Positions 16,872 to 25,956 of a stretch of 64,000 nt of DNA are shown piece after piece. This DNA comes from Aliiruegeria lutimaris (GTDB lineage: Bacteria; Pseudomonadota; Alphaproteobacteria; Rhodobacterales; Rhodobacteraceae): positions 1 to 64,000 of the forward strand of contig NZ_FNEK01000023.1 of the NCBI RefSeq assembly GCF_900099935.1. The letters run 5' to 3'. Made by a program: the position numbers and the translations under genes. Position 1 is the stretch's first letter; every line of letters starts with the position of its first letter. A model generated the notes under the pieces. The model saw only the letters and a list, made by a program, of their open reading frames with translations, did not search any database and was not told the DNA's origin.

Positions 16872-16900
16872 GTGACACCAGTGTAACAGATTGATGACAA
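16872..16900 (-). promoter_or_regulatory. Pho box with three 7-bp repeats upstream of pstS
   Basis: On the minus strand, TTGTCAT, CTGTTAC and GTGTCAC are separated by 4-bp spacers (CAAT, ACTG), giving an 11-bp period. This matches the PhoB consensus of repeated CTGTCAT. The site ends 86 bp before the pstS ATG. It is the only good Pho box I found. Confidence 0.85.
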
Positions 16901-17022
16901 GGTGCGTATTTTCGGGGGATGCGAGCCCAATTGACGCGAGGGAACCCGCTTCGAACGGTTATCCGCGCTTCAAGAAGCCAGAAATGGGTCCGAAATGGCC
17001 CCGCCAAGCGGTTCGGGACCCT

Positions 17023-18072
17023 TCACGAAAGCGCCGGCAGCAGCACGGTGAAGCTCGCCCCCTTCCCCGGTTCGGTCTCGATTCGAAACCGCCCCCGGTG
17101 CCGGTTGACGATATGTTTCGCGATTGCGAGGCCGAGCCCGGTCCCGCCCATCTCGCGCGAGCGGTGGTTGTCGACGCGGTAGAAACGTTCCGTCAGGCGC
17201 GGAATATGGATCGGGTCGAACCCTGCCCCGTCATCGACGACCTTGATCTGCACGCCCGGACCGCGAAAGGCCAGTTCCCTTGCAGAATAGGACAGCAGGA
17301 CCTGAACGGTTCCGCCGTTCCGCCCGTACTTGATTCCGTTTTCGATCAGGTTGGTCAGGACCTGCTGCAACTGGTCACGGTCCCCCCGAACAATCAGGTC
17401 CTCGGTGCCATTATCCAGCCGTTGCGTGATCAACCGCACATTTTCCGCCGATGCGACGCTCTCCAACGACAGAATGGTGGAATCGACGAGGGCCTTGATG
17501 TTCACCGGATCGGTGGGCTGCTGGCGTTCCGCCGACTCGACCCGGCTGAGCGAGAGCAGGTCCGACACGAGGCGGTTCATGCGTTGCGCCTCGCGCTCCA
17601 TGATCGACAGGAAACGCTCGCGGACCTCCGGATCGTTGCGCGCGGCCCCGCGCAATGTTTCGATGAAGCCCAGAAGCGCGGTGAGCGGGGTTTTCAACTC
17701 GTGGCTGACATTGGCCACGAAATCCCGCCGCATCTCGCCCGCCTGTTCCAGATCCGTGATGTCCTCGAAAGAAAGCAGAACGCAATTCCCGTCGCTATCC
17801 TGCACCGGCGCCGCACGCACCTTGTAGGTGGCTTCCCGCGCCAGGTTCTTGTCCACGTAGCGGCCATCCCCGGTCTCGCCCGAGCGCAGTGCCCGTTCAA
17901 CCACCTGCAACAGCGCCGGCTGGCGCAGGACGGTCACGACATGGCGCCCGGTTGCGGAGCCGGAAAACAGCCGCACCGCTGCAGGGTTCATTGCCCGGAT
18001 CCGCTCGTCGGGACCGACCAGCAGCAACGGCATGGGAATCGCCGCGAGGATATCTTCGGAAAACGCGCTCAT
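17023..18072 (-). CDS. phoR: Phosphate regulon sensor histidine kinase PhoR, without membrane segments
   Basis: A 349-residue histidine kinase. Residues about 1-108 form a PAS domain. The H-box NVSHELKTPLTALLGF places the phosphorylated His at 124. The N box (NLIENGIKYG), G1 (VVDDGAGFDP) and G2 (GGTGLGLAIAKHIV) of the ATPase domain follow. Unlike E. coli PhoR it has no transmembrane helix before the PAS domain, so it should be cytosolic and sense through PAS, PhoU and PstB. It is the first gene of the minus-strand pho cluster, and 236 bp with the Pho box separate it from pstS. Confidence 0.92.
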   Translation of the reverse strand: MSAFSEDILAAIPMPLLLVGPDERIRAMNPAAVRLFSGSATGRHVVTVLRQPALLQVVERALRSGETGDGRYVDKNLAREATYKVRAAPVQDSDGNCVLLSFEDITDLEQAGEMRRDFVANVSHELKTPLTALLGFIETLRGAARNDPEVRERFLSIMEREAQRMNRLVSDLLSLSRVESAERQQPTDPVNIKALVDSTILSLESVASAENVRLITQRLDNGTEDLIVRGDRDQLQQVLTNLIENGIKYGRNGGTVQVLLSYSARELAFRGPGVQIKVVDDGAGFDPIHIPRLTERFYRVDNHRSREMGGTGLGLAIAKHIVNRHRGRFRIETEPGKGASFTVLLPALS

Positions 18073-18128
18073 GAAACGGATCTCTGCGTGGAAAACGTTT
18101 CGCCATCATTACTGTGCCCCGTCGCCGA

Positions 18129-20141
18129 TCAAGGCGGCCCTCTGTCGCTACCGGCTCTGGCCTTCCGGGCGTCCCCCTCCTGCCGCCGGGGCCAGCAGAT
18201 CGGGCAGGAGCAACTCAGTGAAGCCGGGGCCAGCAGATCGGGCAGGAGCAACTCAGTGAACCTGTCCTTCAAGAGCAGCGCCGCCTGGTTGCTTAAGTGA
18301 TCGCCGTCCCGGTAGATCGGATAGGACAGATCAGCGGCGAAGAGCGGGCAGCCGGTTGGCGGGCAGAAATCAGCGAAAACCGGCACGAAGGTTACATTGG
18401 CATTCTTTTCCGCGAGCGCCAGCAGGATCGGCGCGTAGACGGCGCGTCGCTCGCTGGCCAGTTCGTATGGCAATATCGCGTCTTCCCGGCTTCCGGGCCG
18501 CAGCATCGAATGGCGCACGAACGCGTTCAGATCGAGGTCGCGGCCGGCGGCCACGTCGTCGAGCAGGATGACTTGGCGTTCCGGCAGCGCCGCGATGAAG
18601 CGCTCCAGCGCTCGCGAGAACAACGCGACATTCTCGGCCGAACTGCCGGCCGTGGCGATATCGTCCTCGTAGAGCCAGAGCCTGCCTTTCCAGTTGGTGC
18701 CGGTGGCATAATCCGCCCAGGCCCCGGCAAGGATAACGGTCGGGATCTCCGGATGTTCGGCAACGATCTCCAGCGCCCGGGCAATCCGCGGGTCTTCCCG
18801 GGCGGTGCCAAGCGTTTTCCGGCCCGGCCCCGGAAAGAAGCCGTCCGAGGTGAATTGCAGCCCCGACAGTCCGCCCTCCGATGCCGCCCGGAACAGGCCG
18901 GGGCTCAGCGCGAAGGCGTGGCTGTCCCCGATCAGCAGGAAGCTGGGCGGCTGCCCGGTTGCGCCGCGCAGACAGGGAGCCGCCGTCAACGCTGCCTCGC
19001 CGAGGAGAAAGCATTCCGGCGGCACACGCCCCGGAAACCCCGCGTTCCAGATTACAAGCGCCGCCGACAGCGCCAGGGCTGCCGCCGCGCTGCCGGCCGC
19101 GCCATAGACGCGGATGCGCGATTGCAGGATGCGCCTGCGCCGCACGGGCTCCTCGATCAGGGCCCAACTGAGGCTTGCCAGAAGGAAGGACGCCGCGATG
19201 CAGGCCAGCTTCGTCGCCGTACTGTCGGAGGCGAAGCCGCTGTAATTCACGAAGACGATGACCGGCCAGTGCCACAGGTAGAGGGAGTAGGAAATGCGCC
19301 CGATGAAGACCATGGGCGGCAGCGACAGGAACCGTGAAGAGAGCGCCCCCGGCGCGGCGCCGCAATAGATCAGGGCCGCTGTCGCCAGCACCGGTCCCGC
19401 CGCGATCCAGCCGGGAAAGGGCGCGCGTTCGTCGAAACTCACGACGATCACGGCTATAGAGAGCAGCGCGGCAATTCCCATCACATGCGCAAGCCGGGTC
19501 GAAACGGAGAGCCTTGGCATCGCGGCCAGAAGGGTTCCGGCCAGAAGCTCCTAGGCGCGTGTATGCGGCATGTAGAAGGCAAAGGGTCTGTAGGCGCTGG
19601 TGTAATGGATGCAAAGGGCAAGCGATGCCACGAGCGCGAGCGCGATCAGTCCGGGCAGCCACCGTCTCGGAAACAGGTATCCCGCCGTCAGCAGCGCAAT
19701 CGGCAAGACAGCATAGAACTGCTCCTCGATCGCCAGTGACCATGTGTGCAGGAGCGGCATCAACTCGGCCGACTGGCTGAAATAGTCGATCGAATTGTAG
19801 AAGTGGAAATTGGCGAAGATGAAGATCGTGGCCAGCGCGGAGCGGGCGAAATCGGTGATATCATTTGGCAACATAAGCAGCCAGGCCGCCGGGAAACAGA
19901 ACGCGAGCATTACGACCAGGGCCGGCGCGAGCCGGCGGATGCGGCGCTCGTAGAAGGCCAGGAAGCTGAACCGCTTCTCGGCAATCTCTGTCATGACGAT
20001 GCTGGAAAGCAGGTAGCCCGAGATCACGAAGAAGATGTCGACGCCGACAAACCCGCCCGAAAGCCCGATCCCGGCGTGGAAGAACACCGCCGGGATAATG
20101 GCGACCGCACGCAGCCCATCAAGGTCGGGACGGTATTTCAA
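18129..20141 (-). pseudogene. Acyltransferase 3 / SGNH fusion (OafA type), broken by an amber codon and a 38-bp duplication
   Basis: The full span (671 codons) matches the usual ~650-residue O-acyltransferases that acetylate surface polysaccharides: an N-terminal multi-helix acyltransferase-3 domain (YRPDLDGLRAVAI, GGFVGVDIFFVISGYLL, LLHTWSLAIEEQFY) and a C-terminal periplasmic SGNH domain (LLIGDSHAFALS). A TAG at 19551-19553 interrupts the frame exactly where relatives have Trp in TRxWELLAG. The same frame continues intact to 18129, so TGG to TAG is a single-base change. A 38-bp tandem duplication near the 3' end alters the last ~30 residues. The start is a TTG at 20141, preceded by GGGAGG. 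Confidence 0.85.
18185..18260. repeat. Perfect 38-bp tandem duplication
   Basis: Bases 18185-18222 and 18223-18260 are identical. The unit length is not a multiple of three, so it shifts the reading frame of the overlapping acyltransferase gene near its C-terminus. With one copy removed, the gene would read ...LLAPAAGGGRPEGQSR and stop at a TAG near 18148. Confidence 0.95.
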
Positions 20142-20165
20142 CGGCCTCCCTGCCCCTGCCCGAAA

Positions 20166-20680
<515 letters not shown>

Positions 20681-20684
<4 letters not shown>

Positions 20685-21328
20685 TCCAGCCCTTCCTCGA
20701 ACTCTGCCTGCAAGCCGCGAACGAACCCCTGCAACGACGGTTGCTGTGCGCGGCGCATCCGCTCGGCCGTCACGATGGTCTTCAGCTTCTCGAATGTCGC
20801 GTCCAGGTCGTCATTGACCAGCACGTAATCGTAGCTTCCCCAGTGGCTGATCTCGTCCCAGCTCTTCTGCATCCGCTTGCCGATAACATCGGCGCTGTCT
20901 TTGCCGCGCGAGATGAGCCGGCGGCGCAACTCGGTGATCGAGGGCGGCAGGATGAAGATCGACAGCGTGTGCTTGCCGAGATCCGAGTTGCGGATCTGCT
21001 GCGCGCCCTGCCAGTCGACATCGAACAGCACGTCGCGCCCGCTCTCGATGGCCTCTTCCACCGGGCCCTGCGGCGAGCCGTAGAAATTGCCGAAGACGTG
21101 TGCATGTTCCAGCATCCGCCCTTCCTCGACCATCTTCTTGAAGCCCGCAACATCCATGAAACGGTAATCCACACCGTCCTGTTCGCCCTCCCGCGGGGCG
21201 CGGGTGGTGGCGGAGACCGAGAAGCGGAGGCTCTCGTCCCATTCCATCATCCTGTGTGCCAAGGTCGATTTCCCGGCGCCCGAGGGCGAAGAGAGAATGA
21301 TGAGAAGACCCCGGCGTTCGGATGTCAT
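20681..21328 (-). CDS. gmk: Guanylate kinase
   Basis: A 215-residue enzyme phosphorylating GMP to GDP. The P-loop [11 protein letters not shown] is at about residues 13-23. The GMP-binding part contains [21 protein letters not shown], and the lid and core show FGNFYGSP and [13 protein letters not shown]. Length and motifs are standard. It lies 3 bp behind yicC, the usual bacterial arrangement. Confidence 0.97.
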
Positions 21329-21331
21329 GGC

Positions 21332-22222
21332 TTACTCCACGTTTTGAACCTGTTCGCGCATCTGGTCGATGACCGCCTTCAGGTCAAGGCCGATCCGGGT
21401 GAGCGCGACATCCTGGGATTTGGAGCAAAGCGTGTTCGCCTCCCGGTTGAACTCCTGCGTCAGGAACTCGAGCTTGCGGCCCACGGGGCCTTCCTCGACC
21501 AGCAACTCGCGTGCCGCGTCGACATGGGCGCCGAGCCTGTCCAGCTCCTCGGTGATGTCGGATTTCACCGCCAGGATGGCCAGTTCCTGCGCTACCCGCG
21601 CCTCGTCCGTGCTCTCGACACCCTCCATGACCCGTTGCAGCGCATCGCGCAGGGCGCGCGCGGCGTTCTCCGCCCGCGCATCGAGGCAGGCCACGGCATC
21701 CTTGCGCAGCTTGGCGATCTGGTCGAGTTGCCCCAGCAGCAGCTCGCGCAATGCGGCGCCTTCGCGCGCCCGCATCCGCAGGAAGCTATGCAGCAATTCT
21801 TCGAAATCTTCCATCAGGGCCGATTTGAGCGGCGCGGTATCGGTGGCCTGCACGCCCTGCGCCTGAACAGCTTTCATGGAGAGGATCTCCGCAGTGCTCG
21901 CTGGTGCAACGACAACACCGGCCGCGGCGGCCGCCTCGGCGATCTGGCCAAGCGCCTGCAACGCCTGTTGCAACCCGGCCGGGTCGATGTTCAACGCCCC
22001 TTCGGGTTGGTCGCGCGACACGCGCAGACCTATCGCCAGCGAACCGCGCTTCACGTCGCGCCCGATCCGTCCGCGCAGGGCCGTTTCCAGCCCCTCCACC
22101 CAGTCGGGCACCCGCAGGCGCAGGTCCATCCCCTTGGAATTCAGGCTGCGCAGATCCCAGCTCCAGCCATATTCTCCGCTCTGCCCGTTGCGGGCCGCGA
22201 AGCCGGTCATCGAGTTAACCAT
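21332..22222 (-). CDS. yicC: YicC/YloC family endoribonuclease
   Basis: A 296-residue protein with the N-terminal signature MTGFAARNG and SWDLRSLNSKGMDLRLRVP, and the C-terminal DUF1732 block AHVDAARELLVEEGPVGRKLEFLTQEFNREANTLCSKS. Family members have RNase activity and have been linked to RNA turnover. GAGGTGAA directly precedes the ATG at 22222; an in-frame ATG at 22210 is possible. It heads the yicC-gmk-carbonic anhydrase operon. Its upstream region contains a CtrA-type site shared with the divergent PAS gene. Confidence 0.93.
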   Translation of the reverse strand: MVNSMTGFAARNGQSGEYGWSWDLRSLNSKGMDLRLRVPDWVEGLETALRGRIGRDVKRGSLAIGLRVSRDQPEGALNIDPAGLQQALQALGQIAEAAAAAGVVVAPASTAEILSMKAVQAQGVQATDTAPLKSALMEDFEELLHSFLRMRAREGAALRELLLGQLDQIAKLRKDAVACLDARAENAARALRDALQRVMEGVESTDEARVAQELAILAVKSDITEELDRLGAHVDAARELLVEEGPVGRKLEFLTQEFNREANTLCSKSQDVALTRIGLDLKAVIDQMREQVQNVE

Positions 22223-22263
22223 TTCACCTCTTTTTTACCACAAGGGCTTCAAAACGTGGCATG

Positions 22264-22278
22264 TTAAGACTTGGGTAA
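22264..22278. promoter_or_regulatory. Second, imperfect CtrA-like site
   Basis: TTAA (22264-22267), seven bases, then GTAA (22275-22278). This differs by one base from the CtrA consensus TTAA-N7-TTAA and lies 19 bp before the perfect site. Confidence 0.4.
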
Positions 22279-22296
22279 GCATTGCTGAGTCATGGG

Positions 22297-22312
22297 TTAA
22301 CAGACACTTAAC
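22297..22312. promoter_or_regulatory. Consensus CtrA-binding site TTAA-N7-TTAAC
   Basis: TTAA (22297-22300), CAGACAC and TTAA (22308-22311) followed by C match the full CtrA consensus. The site also reads as consensus on the other strand, because GGGTTAA and TTAACCC are inverted repeats (22294-22314). It lies in the 170-bp divergent region, 81 bp before the PAS gene's ATG and 75 bp before yicC. I found no other TTAA-N7-TTAA in the window. Confidence 0.65.
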
Positions 22313-22392
22313 CCTTGGACAACAATGCGCGAGTGAAACGGGGTTGCGCGAGAGGCGTCTTGCCTGCCCCGCGGTTGGAATGGGTCAAGACC

Positions 22393-23115
22393 ATGAACGA
22401 CGGTTTCGTCGAAGGTCGGAACGTGGTGTCCCTCGAGGGTGCCGGAGGTGAAGCGATGCGCTTTCCCGTTTTGCAGGATGTCGAAAACTACTGGGATGCA
22501 TTGCGCGGCAACAGGCAGGTACCGAGGCGCGCGGAGCTGGATCCAAGATGCATCCAATCCGCACTTTCAACCTCCTTCATTCTTGAACGGCTGGCCCCCG
22601 GCATCGCCCGTTTCCGCCTCGCCGGGTCCTATCTGAACGAACTGATGGGCATGGAGGTGCGCGGCATGCCGCTGACCTCTTTCTTCCTTCCGGAAAGCCG
22701 CAAACGGGTGAGCAACTCGCTTGAACAGGTCTTCGATGCGCCGGCCAAGGCGTGGCTGACGCTGGCCGGGGATCGTGGCATCGGCAAGCCGCCGCTCGAT
22801 GCCTGCCTGCTCCTGCTGCCGCTGCGGGGAGACGCGGGCGAGGTCAACCGGGCGCTCGGCTGCCTGGCCACGCTGGGGCCGCTGGGGCGTGCGCCGAGAC
22901 GGTTCGACATTCGCTCGACGGCGGTCACGCCGATCCTGGCGGACGGGACGTACCAGGTTCCGGAGACCATTCCGAATGATTGGCCGTTCCAAAACGAAAC
23001 GTCCCGGCATGAACCGCTTGGGCTCGCCGAACCCATGCGCGGTTTCCGTCCATCCCCGCATCGGCCTCCGCGTACGGACAGGCCGCATCTCTACCTCGTC
23101 AAATCCGACGACTGA
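22393..23115 (+). CDS. PAS-domain protein of the alphaproteobacterial PF07310 type
   Basis: A 240-residue protein. Residues about 20-165 fit the PF07310 PAS family: LQDVENYWDALRGNRQVPRRAELDP, then LERLAPGIARFRLAGSYLNELMGMEVRGMPLTSFF. The tail is Pro- and Arg-rich. No output domain follows the PAS fold, so it probably acts by protein contacts. I believe the Caulobacter regulator MopJ belongs to the same general class, but I could not check this. The ATG at 22393 was chosen because family similarity starts soon after. An upstream TTG at 22315 is possible. A CtrA site in the promoter suggests cell-cycle control. Confidence 0.75.
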   Translation: MNDGFVEGRNVVSLEGAGGEAMRFPVLQDVENYWDALRGNRQVPRRAELDPRCIQSALSTSFILERLAPGIARFRLAGSYLNELMGMEVRGMPLTSFFLPESRKRVSNSLEQVFDAPAKAWLTLAGDRGIGKPPLDACLLLLPLRGDAGEVNRALGCLATLGPLGRAPRRFDIRSTAVTPILADGTYQVPETIPNDWPFQNETSRHEPLGLAEPMRGFRPSPHRPPRTDRPHLYLVKSDD

Positions 23116-23135
23116 CCAGGTGTCTCGCTGAATGA

Positions 23136-23160
23136 AAAAGGCGGCTTTGCTCCGCCTTTT
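23136..23160. terminator. Bidirectional intrinsic terminator between the PAS gene and DAHP synthase
   Basis: AAAAGGCGG (23136-23144) pairs with CCGCCTTTT (23152-23160) around CTTTGCT. The A-tract and T-tract allow termination on both strands, matching the convergent genes on either side. Confidence 0.85.
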
Positions 23161-23193
23161 CTGAGCCTTGCGAGGCGAAGCTCGCTTGGGTTT

Positions 23194-24561
23194 TCAGCTT
23201 GCCGCGCGGTGCATCTCGCGCCGGTCGGACAACTCCTCGGCCACAAGAAACGCCAGTTCCAGCGATTGCGACGCGTTCAGACGCGGATCGCACGCGGTAT
23301 GATAGCGGTCCGACAGGTCCTCTTCGGTCACATCGCGCACGCCGCCGGTGCACTCGGTCACATCCTGCCCGGTCATCTCGAAATGCACACCGCCCGGGAT
23401 CGTGCCCTGCTCGCGATGTACGGCAAAGAACTCGCGCACTTCCGACAGCACCATATCGAAGGGGCGCGTCTTGTAGCCAGTGGCGGATTTGATCGTGTTG
23501 CCATGCATCGGATCGCAAGACCACACGACATTCGCACCCTCTTCCTTGACCGTCTCGATCAGGCGGGTCAGGTTGTCGCCGACTTTGCCGGACCCGAAAC
23601 GCGCGATGAGCGTCAGCCGGCCGGGATCATTCTCCGGATTCAGCTTAGCCATCAGCGTCTTGAGGTCTTCCGCGGTCATTGTGGGGCCACATTTCAACCC
23701 GATCGGGTTGATCACGCCACGGCAGAACTCGACATGGGCGCCATCGGGCTGGCGGGTGCGGTCCCCGATCCAGATCATGTGGCCGGAACCGGCGATTGTC
23801 TGTCCAGTGGTGGAGTCGACGCGTGTCAGCGCCTCCTCGTATTCCAGAAGCAGCGCTTCATGCGAGGTATAGAAATCCACAACCGACATGGTGGACATGC
23901 GGTCGGAGCTGACGCCGGCGGCGGTCATGAAATCGAGCGCGGAGGAAATCCGGTTACTCAGTTCGCGGTAGCGTTCCGCCTTGTCAGTCTCGGCAAAGCC
24001 GGTGGTCCAGGAATGCACGCGGTGGATATCGGCGAAACCACCGGTGGAGAAGGCGCGCAGGAGGTTCAGCGAGGCCGCGGCCTGGGTGTAGGCGCGCAGC
24101 ATCTTCTCCGGGTCCGGCATGCGGGACTCGGGCGTGAATTCCAGCTCGTTGATGATGTCACCACGGTAACTCGGCAGCTCCACGCCGCCCACGGTCTCCG
24201 TCGGCGCCGAGCGCGGCTTGGCGAACTGCCCGGCCATCCGCCCGACTTTCACCACCGGCACCTTGGCGCCATAGGTCAGAACGACCGCCATCTGCAGCAT
24301 GACCTTGAAGGTCTCGCGGATGGAATCGGCGGAGAACTCCGCGAAGCTCTCGGCACAGTCGCCGCCCTGCAACAGGAACGCCTCGCCTCGCGCCACCTTG
24401 GCAAGTTCGGCCCGCAAGCGGCGCGATTCACCGGCAAAAACCAACGGCGGATATTTCGACAGACGGGCCTCGACGGCTTCGAGCTTATCCCGGTCGGGAT
24501 AATCGGGCATCTGTACCCGCGGCTTTGCGCGCCAGTCAGATTTATTCCAGACCCGTGTCAT
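23194..24561 (-). CDS. Class II 3-deoxy-7-phosphoheptulonate (DAHP) synthase
   Basis: A 455-residue class II (plant/Mycobacterium type) DAHP synthase, which condenses phosphoenolpyruvate and erythrose 4-phosphate as the first step of the shikimate pathway. Motifs include [21 protein letters not shown] with the metal-binding Cys, [29 protein letters not shown], and the C-terminal CDPMHGNT and [17 protein letters not shown] metal site. GGAGG lies five bases before the ATG at 24561, and an in-frame TTG at 24573 is less likely. With aroQ, this window supplies steps 1 and 3 of the pathway. Single gene. Confidence 0.95.
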   Translation of the reverse strand: MTRVWNKSDWRAKPRVQMPDYPDRDKLEAVEARLSKYPPLVFAGESRRLRAELAKVARGEAFLLQGGDCAESFAEFSADSIRETFKVMLQMAVVLTYGAKVPVVKVGRMAGQFAKPRSAPTETVGGVELPSYRGDIINELEFTPESRMPDPEKMLRAYTQAAASLNLLRAFSTGGFADIHRVHSWTTGFAETDKAERYRELSNRISSALDFMTAAGVSSDRMSTMSVVDFYTSHEALLLEYEEALTRVDSTTGQTIAGSGHMIWIGDRTRQPDGAHVEFCRGVINPIGLKCGPTMTAEDLKTLMAKLNPENDPGRLTLIARFGSGKVGDNLTRLIETVKEEGANVVWSCDPMHGNTIKSATGYKTRPFDMVLSEVREFFAVHREQGTIPGGVHFEMTGQDVTECTGGVRDVTEEDLSDRYHTACDPRLNASQSLELAFLVAEELSDRREMHRAAS

Positions 24562-24845
24562 GTCGTCCTCCAAAAGGTATGGGCAATAGAAGTCCGCGGT
24601 GTATATCTTGCGCCCTCCCGCTTGAAAACGAGAAATTTTCGATAGGTTTTCCCTGTCCGGGACTCAGATTGTTGCGCACATTACCGAGTGACGTGGCGGG
24701 CATCTGCATTTCGCCAAAAAGGCAGGCGATTTCTTTTGCTTAGGCTGCGACCCGTGCGGCGCGAGGCGAAACAAACCCAAACGCCCCCTTGCGAAGACAG
24801 GGTTTTCCGGCTTTCGATAGCTGGTACGAATTGCGCGAGACCACG

Positions 24846-25862
24846 ATGACACCCTTCCACGACACGCCCGAGATCCTCGTTGACGTCGCCGATGACGGCA
24901 GCCGTCCGCGACGCTTCGTGTTCGTGTTGCTGGATCGCTTCACGATGCTCTGTTTCGCCTGCGCGATCGAGCCGCTGCGCATTGCCAACCGGGTCTCGGG
25001 CAAGACGCTCTATTCGTGGACCATTGCCGGCGAAGGCGGCGACCGGATCAGCTGTTCCAACGGCGTGGAATTCATGCTCGACATGGATCTCGAAGAGGTG
25101 AACCGCGACGACACCGTGCTGGTCTGCGGCGGCATCGACGTCCAGTCCGCGACCACACGCCGACTGATCAACTGGTTGCGCCGCGAAGCACGCCGGGGCG
25201 TGACGATGGGCGGGCTGTGCACCGCGGGCTACACCCTTGCGCAGGCGGGGCTTCTCGACGGCAAGCGAGCGACGATCCACTGGGAGAACCAGGACAGCTT
25301 TATCGAGGAGTTCGACGCGGTGACGCTCACCAAATCGGTCTTCGTGATGGATGGCAATCGCATCACCACCGCCGGCGGAACGGCCTCGATCGACCTCATG
25401 CTCAAGATCATCGCCGACGATCACGGCGAGGAACTGGCCGGCGCCGTGGCCGACCAGCTGATCTATTCCGCGATCCGGACCGATCAGGACACCCAGCGGC
25501 TCTCGATCCCGACCCGCATCGGCGTGCGTCACCCCAAGCTCAGCCAGGTGATCCAGATTATGGAACAGAACCTGGAGGAACCGATCTCTCCCGCATTGCT
25601 GGCCAAGGACGTCGCGCTCTCCACCCGGCAGCTGGAGCGACTCTTTCGTCGCTACCTCAATCGTTCGCCCAAGCGCTACTACATGGAATTGCGCCTGCAA
25701 AAGGCCCGTAACCTGCTGATGCAGACCGATATGAGCGTGATCAATGTCGCGCTCGCCTGTGGCTTCACCTCGCCCAGCCATTTCTCTAAATGCTACCGGG
25801 CGCATTACCATACCACCCCCTACCGCGAGCGCGGCGCGCAATCGAGCCGGCTCAGCGTCTGA
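24846..25862 (+). CDS. GlxA-family transcriptional regulator (DJ-1/PfpI domain plus AraC helix-turn-helix)
   Basis: A 338-residue regulator. Residues about 20-190 form a DJ-1/PfpI-like amidotransferase fold (FVFVLLDRFTMLCFACAIEPLRIANR, GGIDVQSATTRR, GLCTAGYTLAQAGLLDG). Residues about 230-330 form an AraC-type double helix-turn-helix (LAKDVALSTRQLERLFRRYLNRSPKRYY and VALACGFTSPSHFSKCYRAHY). Relatives in this group control glycine betaine, choline and arginine catabolism, but the target here is unknown. The ATG at 24846 has no strong ribosome binding site. It is divergent from the DAHP synthase gene across 284 bp. Confidence 0.85.
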   Translation: MTPFHDTPEILVDVADDGSRPRRFVFVLLDRFTMLCFACAIEPLRIANRVSGKTLYSWTIAGEGGDRISCSNGVEFMLDMDLEEVNRDDTVLVCGGIDVQSATTRRLINWLRREARRGVTMGGLCTAGYTLAQAGLLDGKRATIHWENQDSFIEEFDAVTLTKSVFVMDGNRITTAGGTASIDLMLKIIADDHGEELAGAVADQLIYSAIRTDQDTQRLSIPTRIGVRHPKLSQVIQIMEQNLEEPISPALLAKDVALSTRQLERLFRRYLNRSPKRYYMELRLQKARNLLMQTDMSVINVALACGFTSPSHFSKCYRAHYHTTPYRERGAQSSRLSV

Positions 25863-25899
25863 AGCGGCGCCCGCCGCCTTCCTCACCGCCTTTCCTCTT

Positions 25900-25938
25900 T
25901 CCCAAAATATCCTGGGGGTTCGGGGGCAACGCCCCCGA
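25900..25938 (-). repeat. Oriented 3' intergenic element, copy 2 (single hairpin)
   Basis: On the minus strand, CGGGGGC-GTT-GCCCCCG (25921-25937) is followed by AACCCCCAGGATATTTTGGG. It starts 20 bp after the stop codon of the sugar dehydrogenase gene, in the same orientation as copies at 3491 and 41451. The second (GCGCTC) hairpin of those copies is missing. Confidence 0.7.
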
Positions 25939-25956
25939 TGTCGAAACCGTTGGATC

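Noticed and set aside
18129-20141. Frameshift as the cause of the split acyltransferase gene
   Set aside because: Both halves are in the same frame (codon positions of the TAG at 19551-19553 and of the downstream part agree), so it is a nonsense codon. The only frame change is from the 38-bp duplication near the end.
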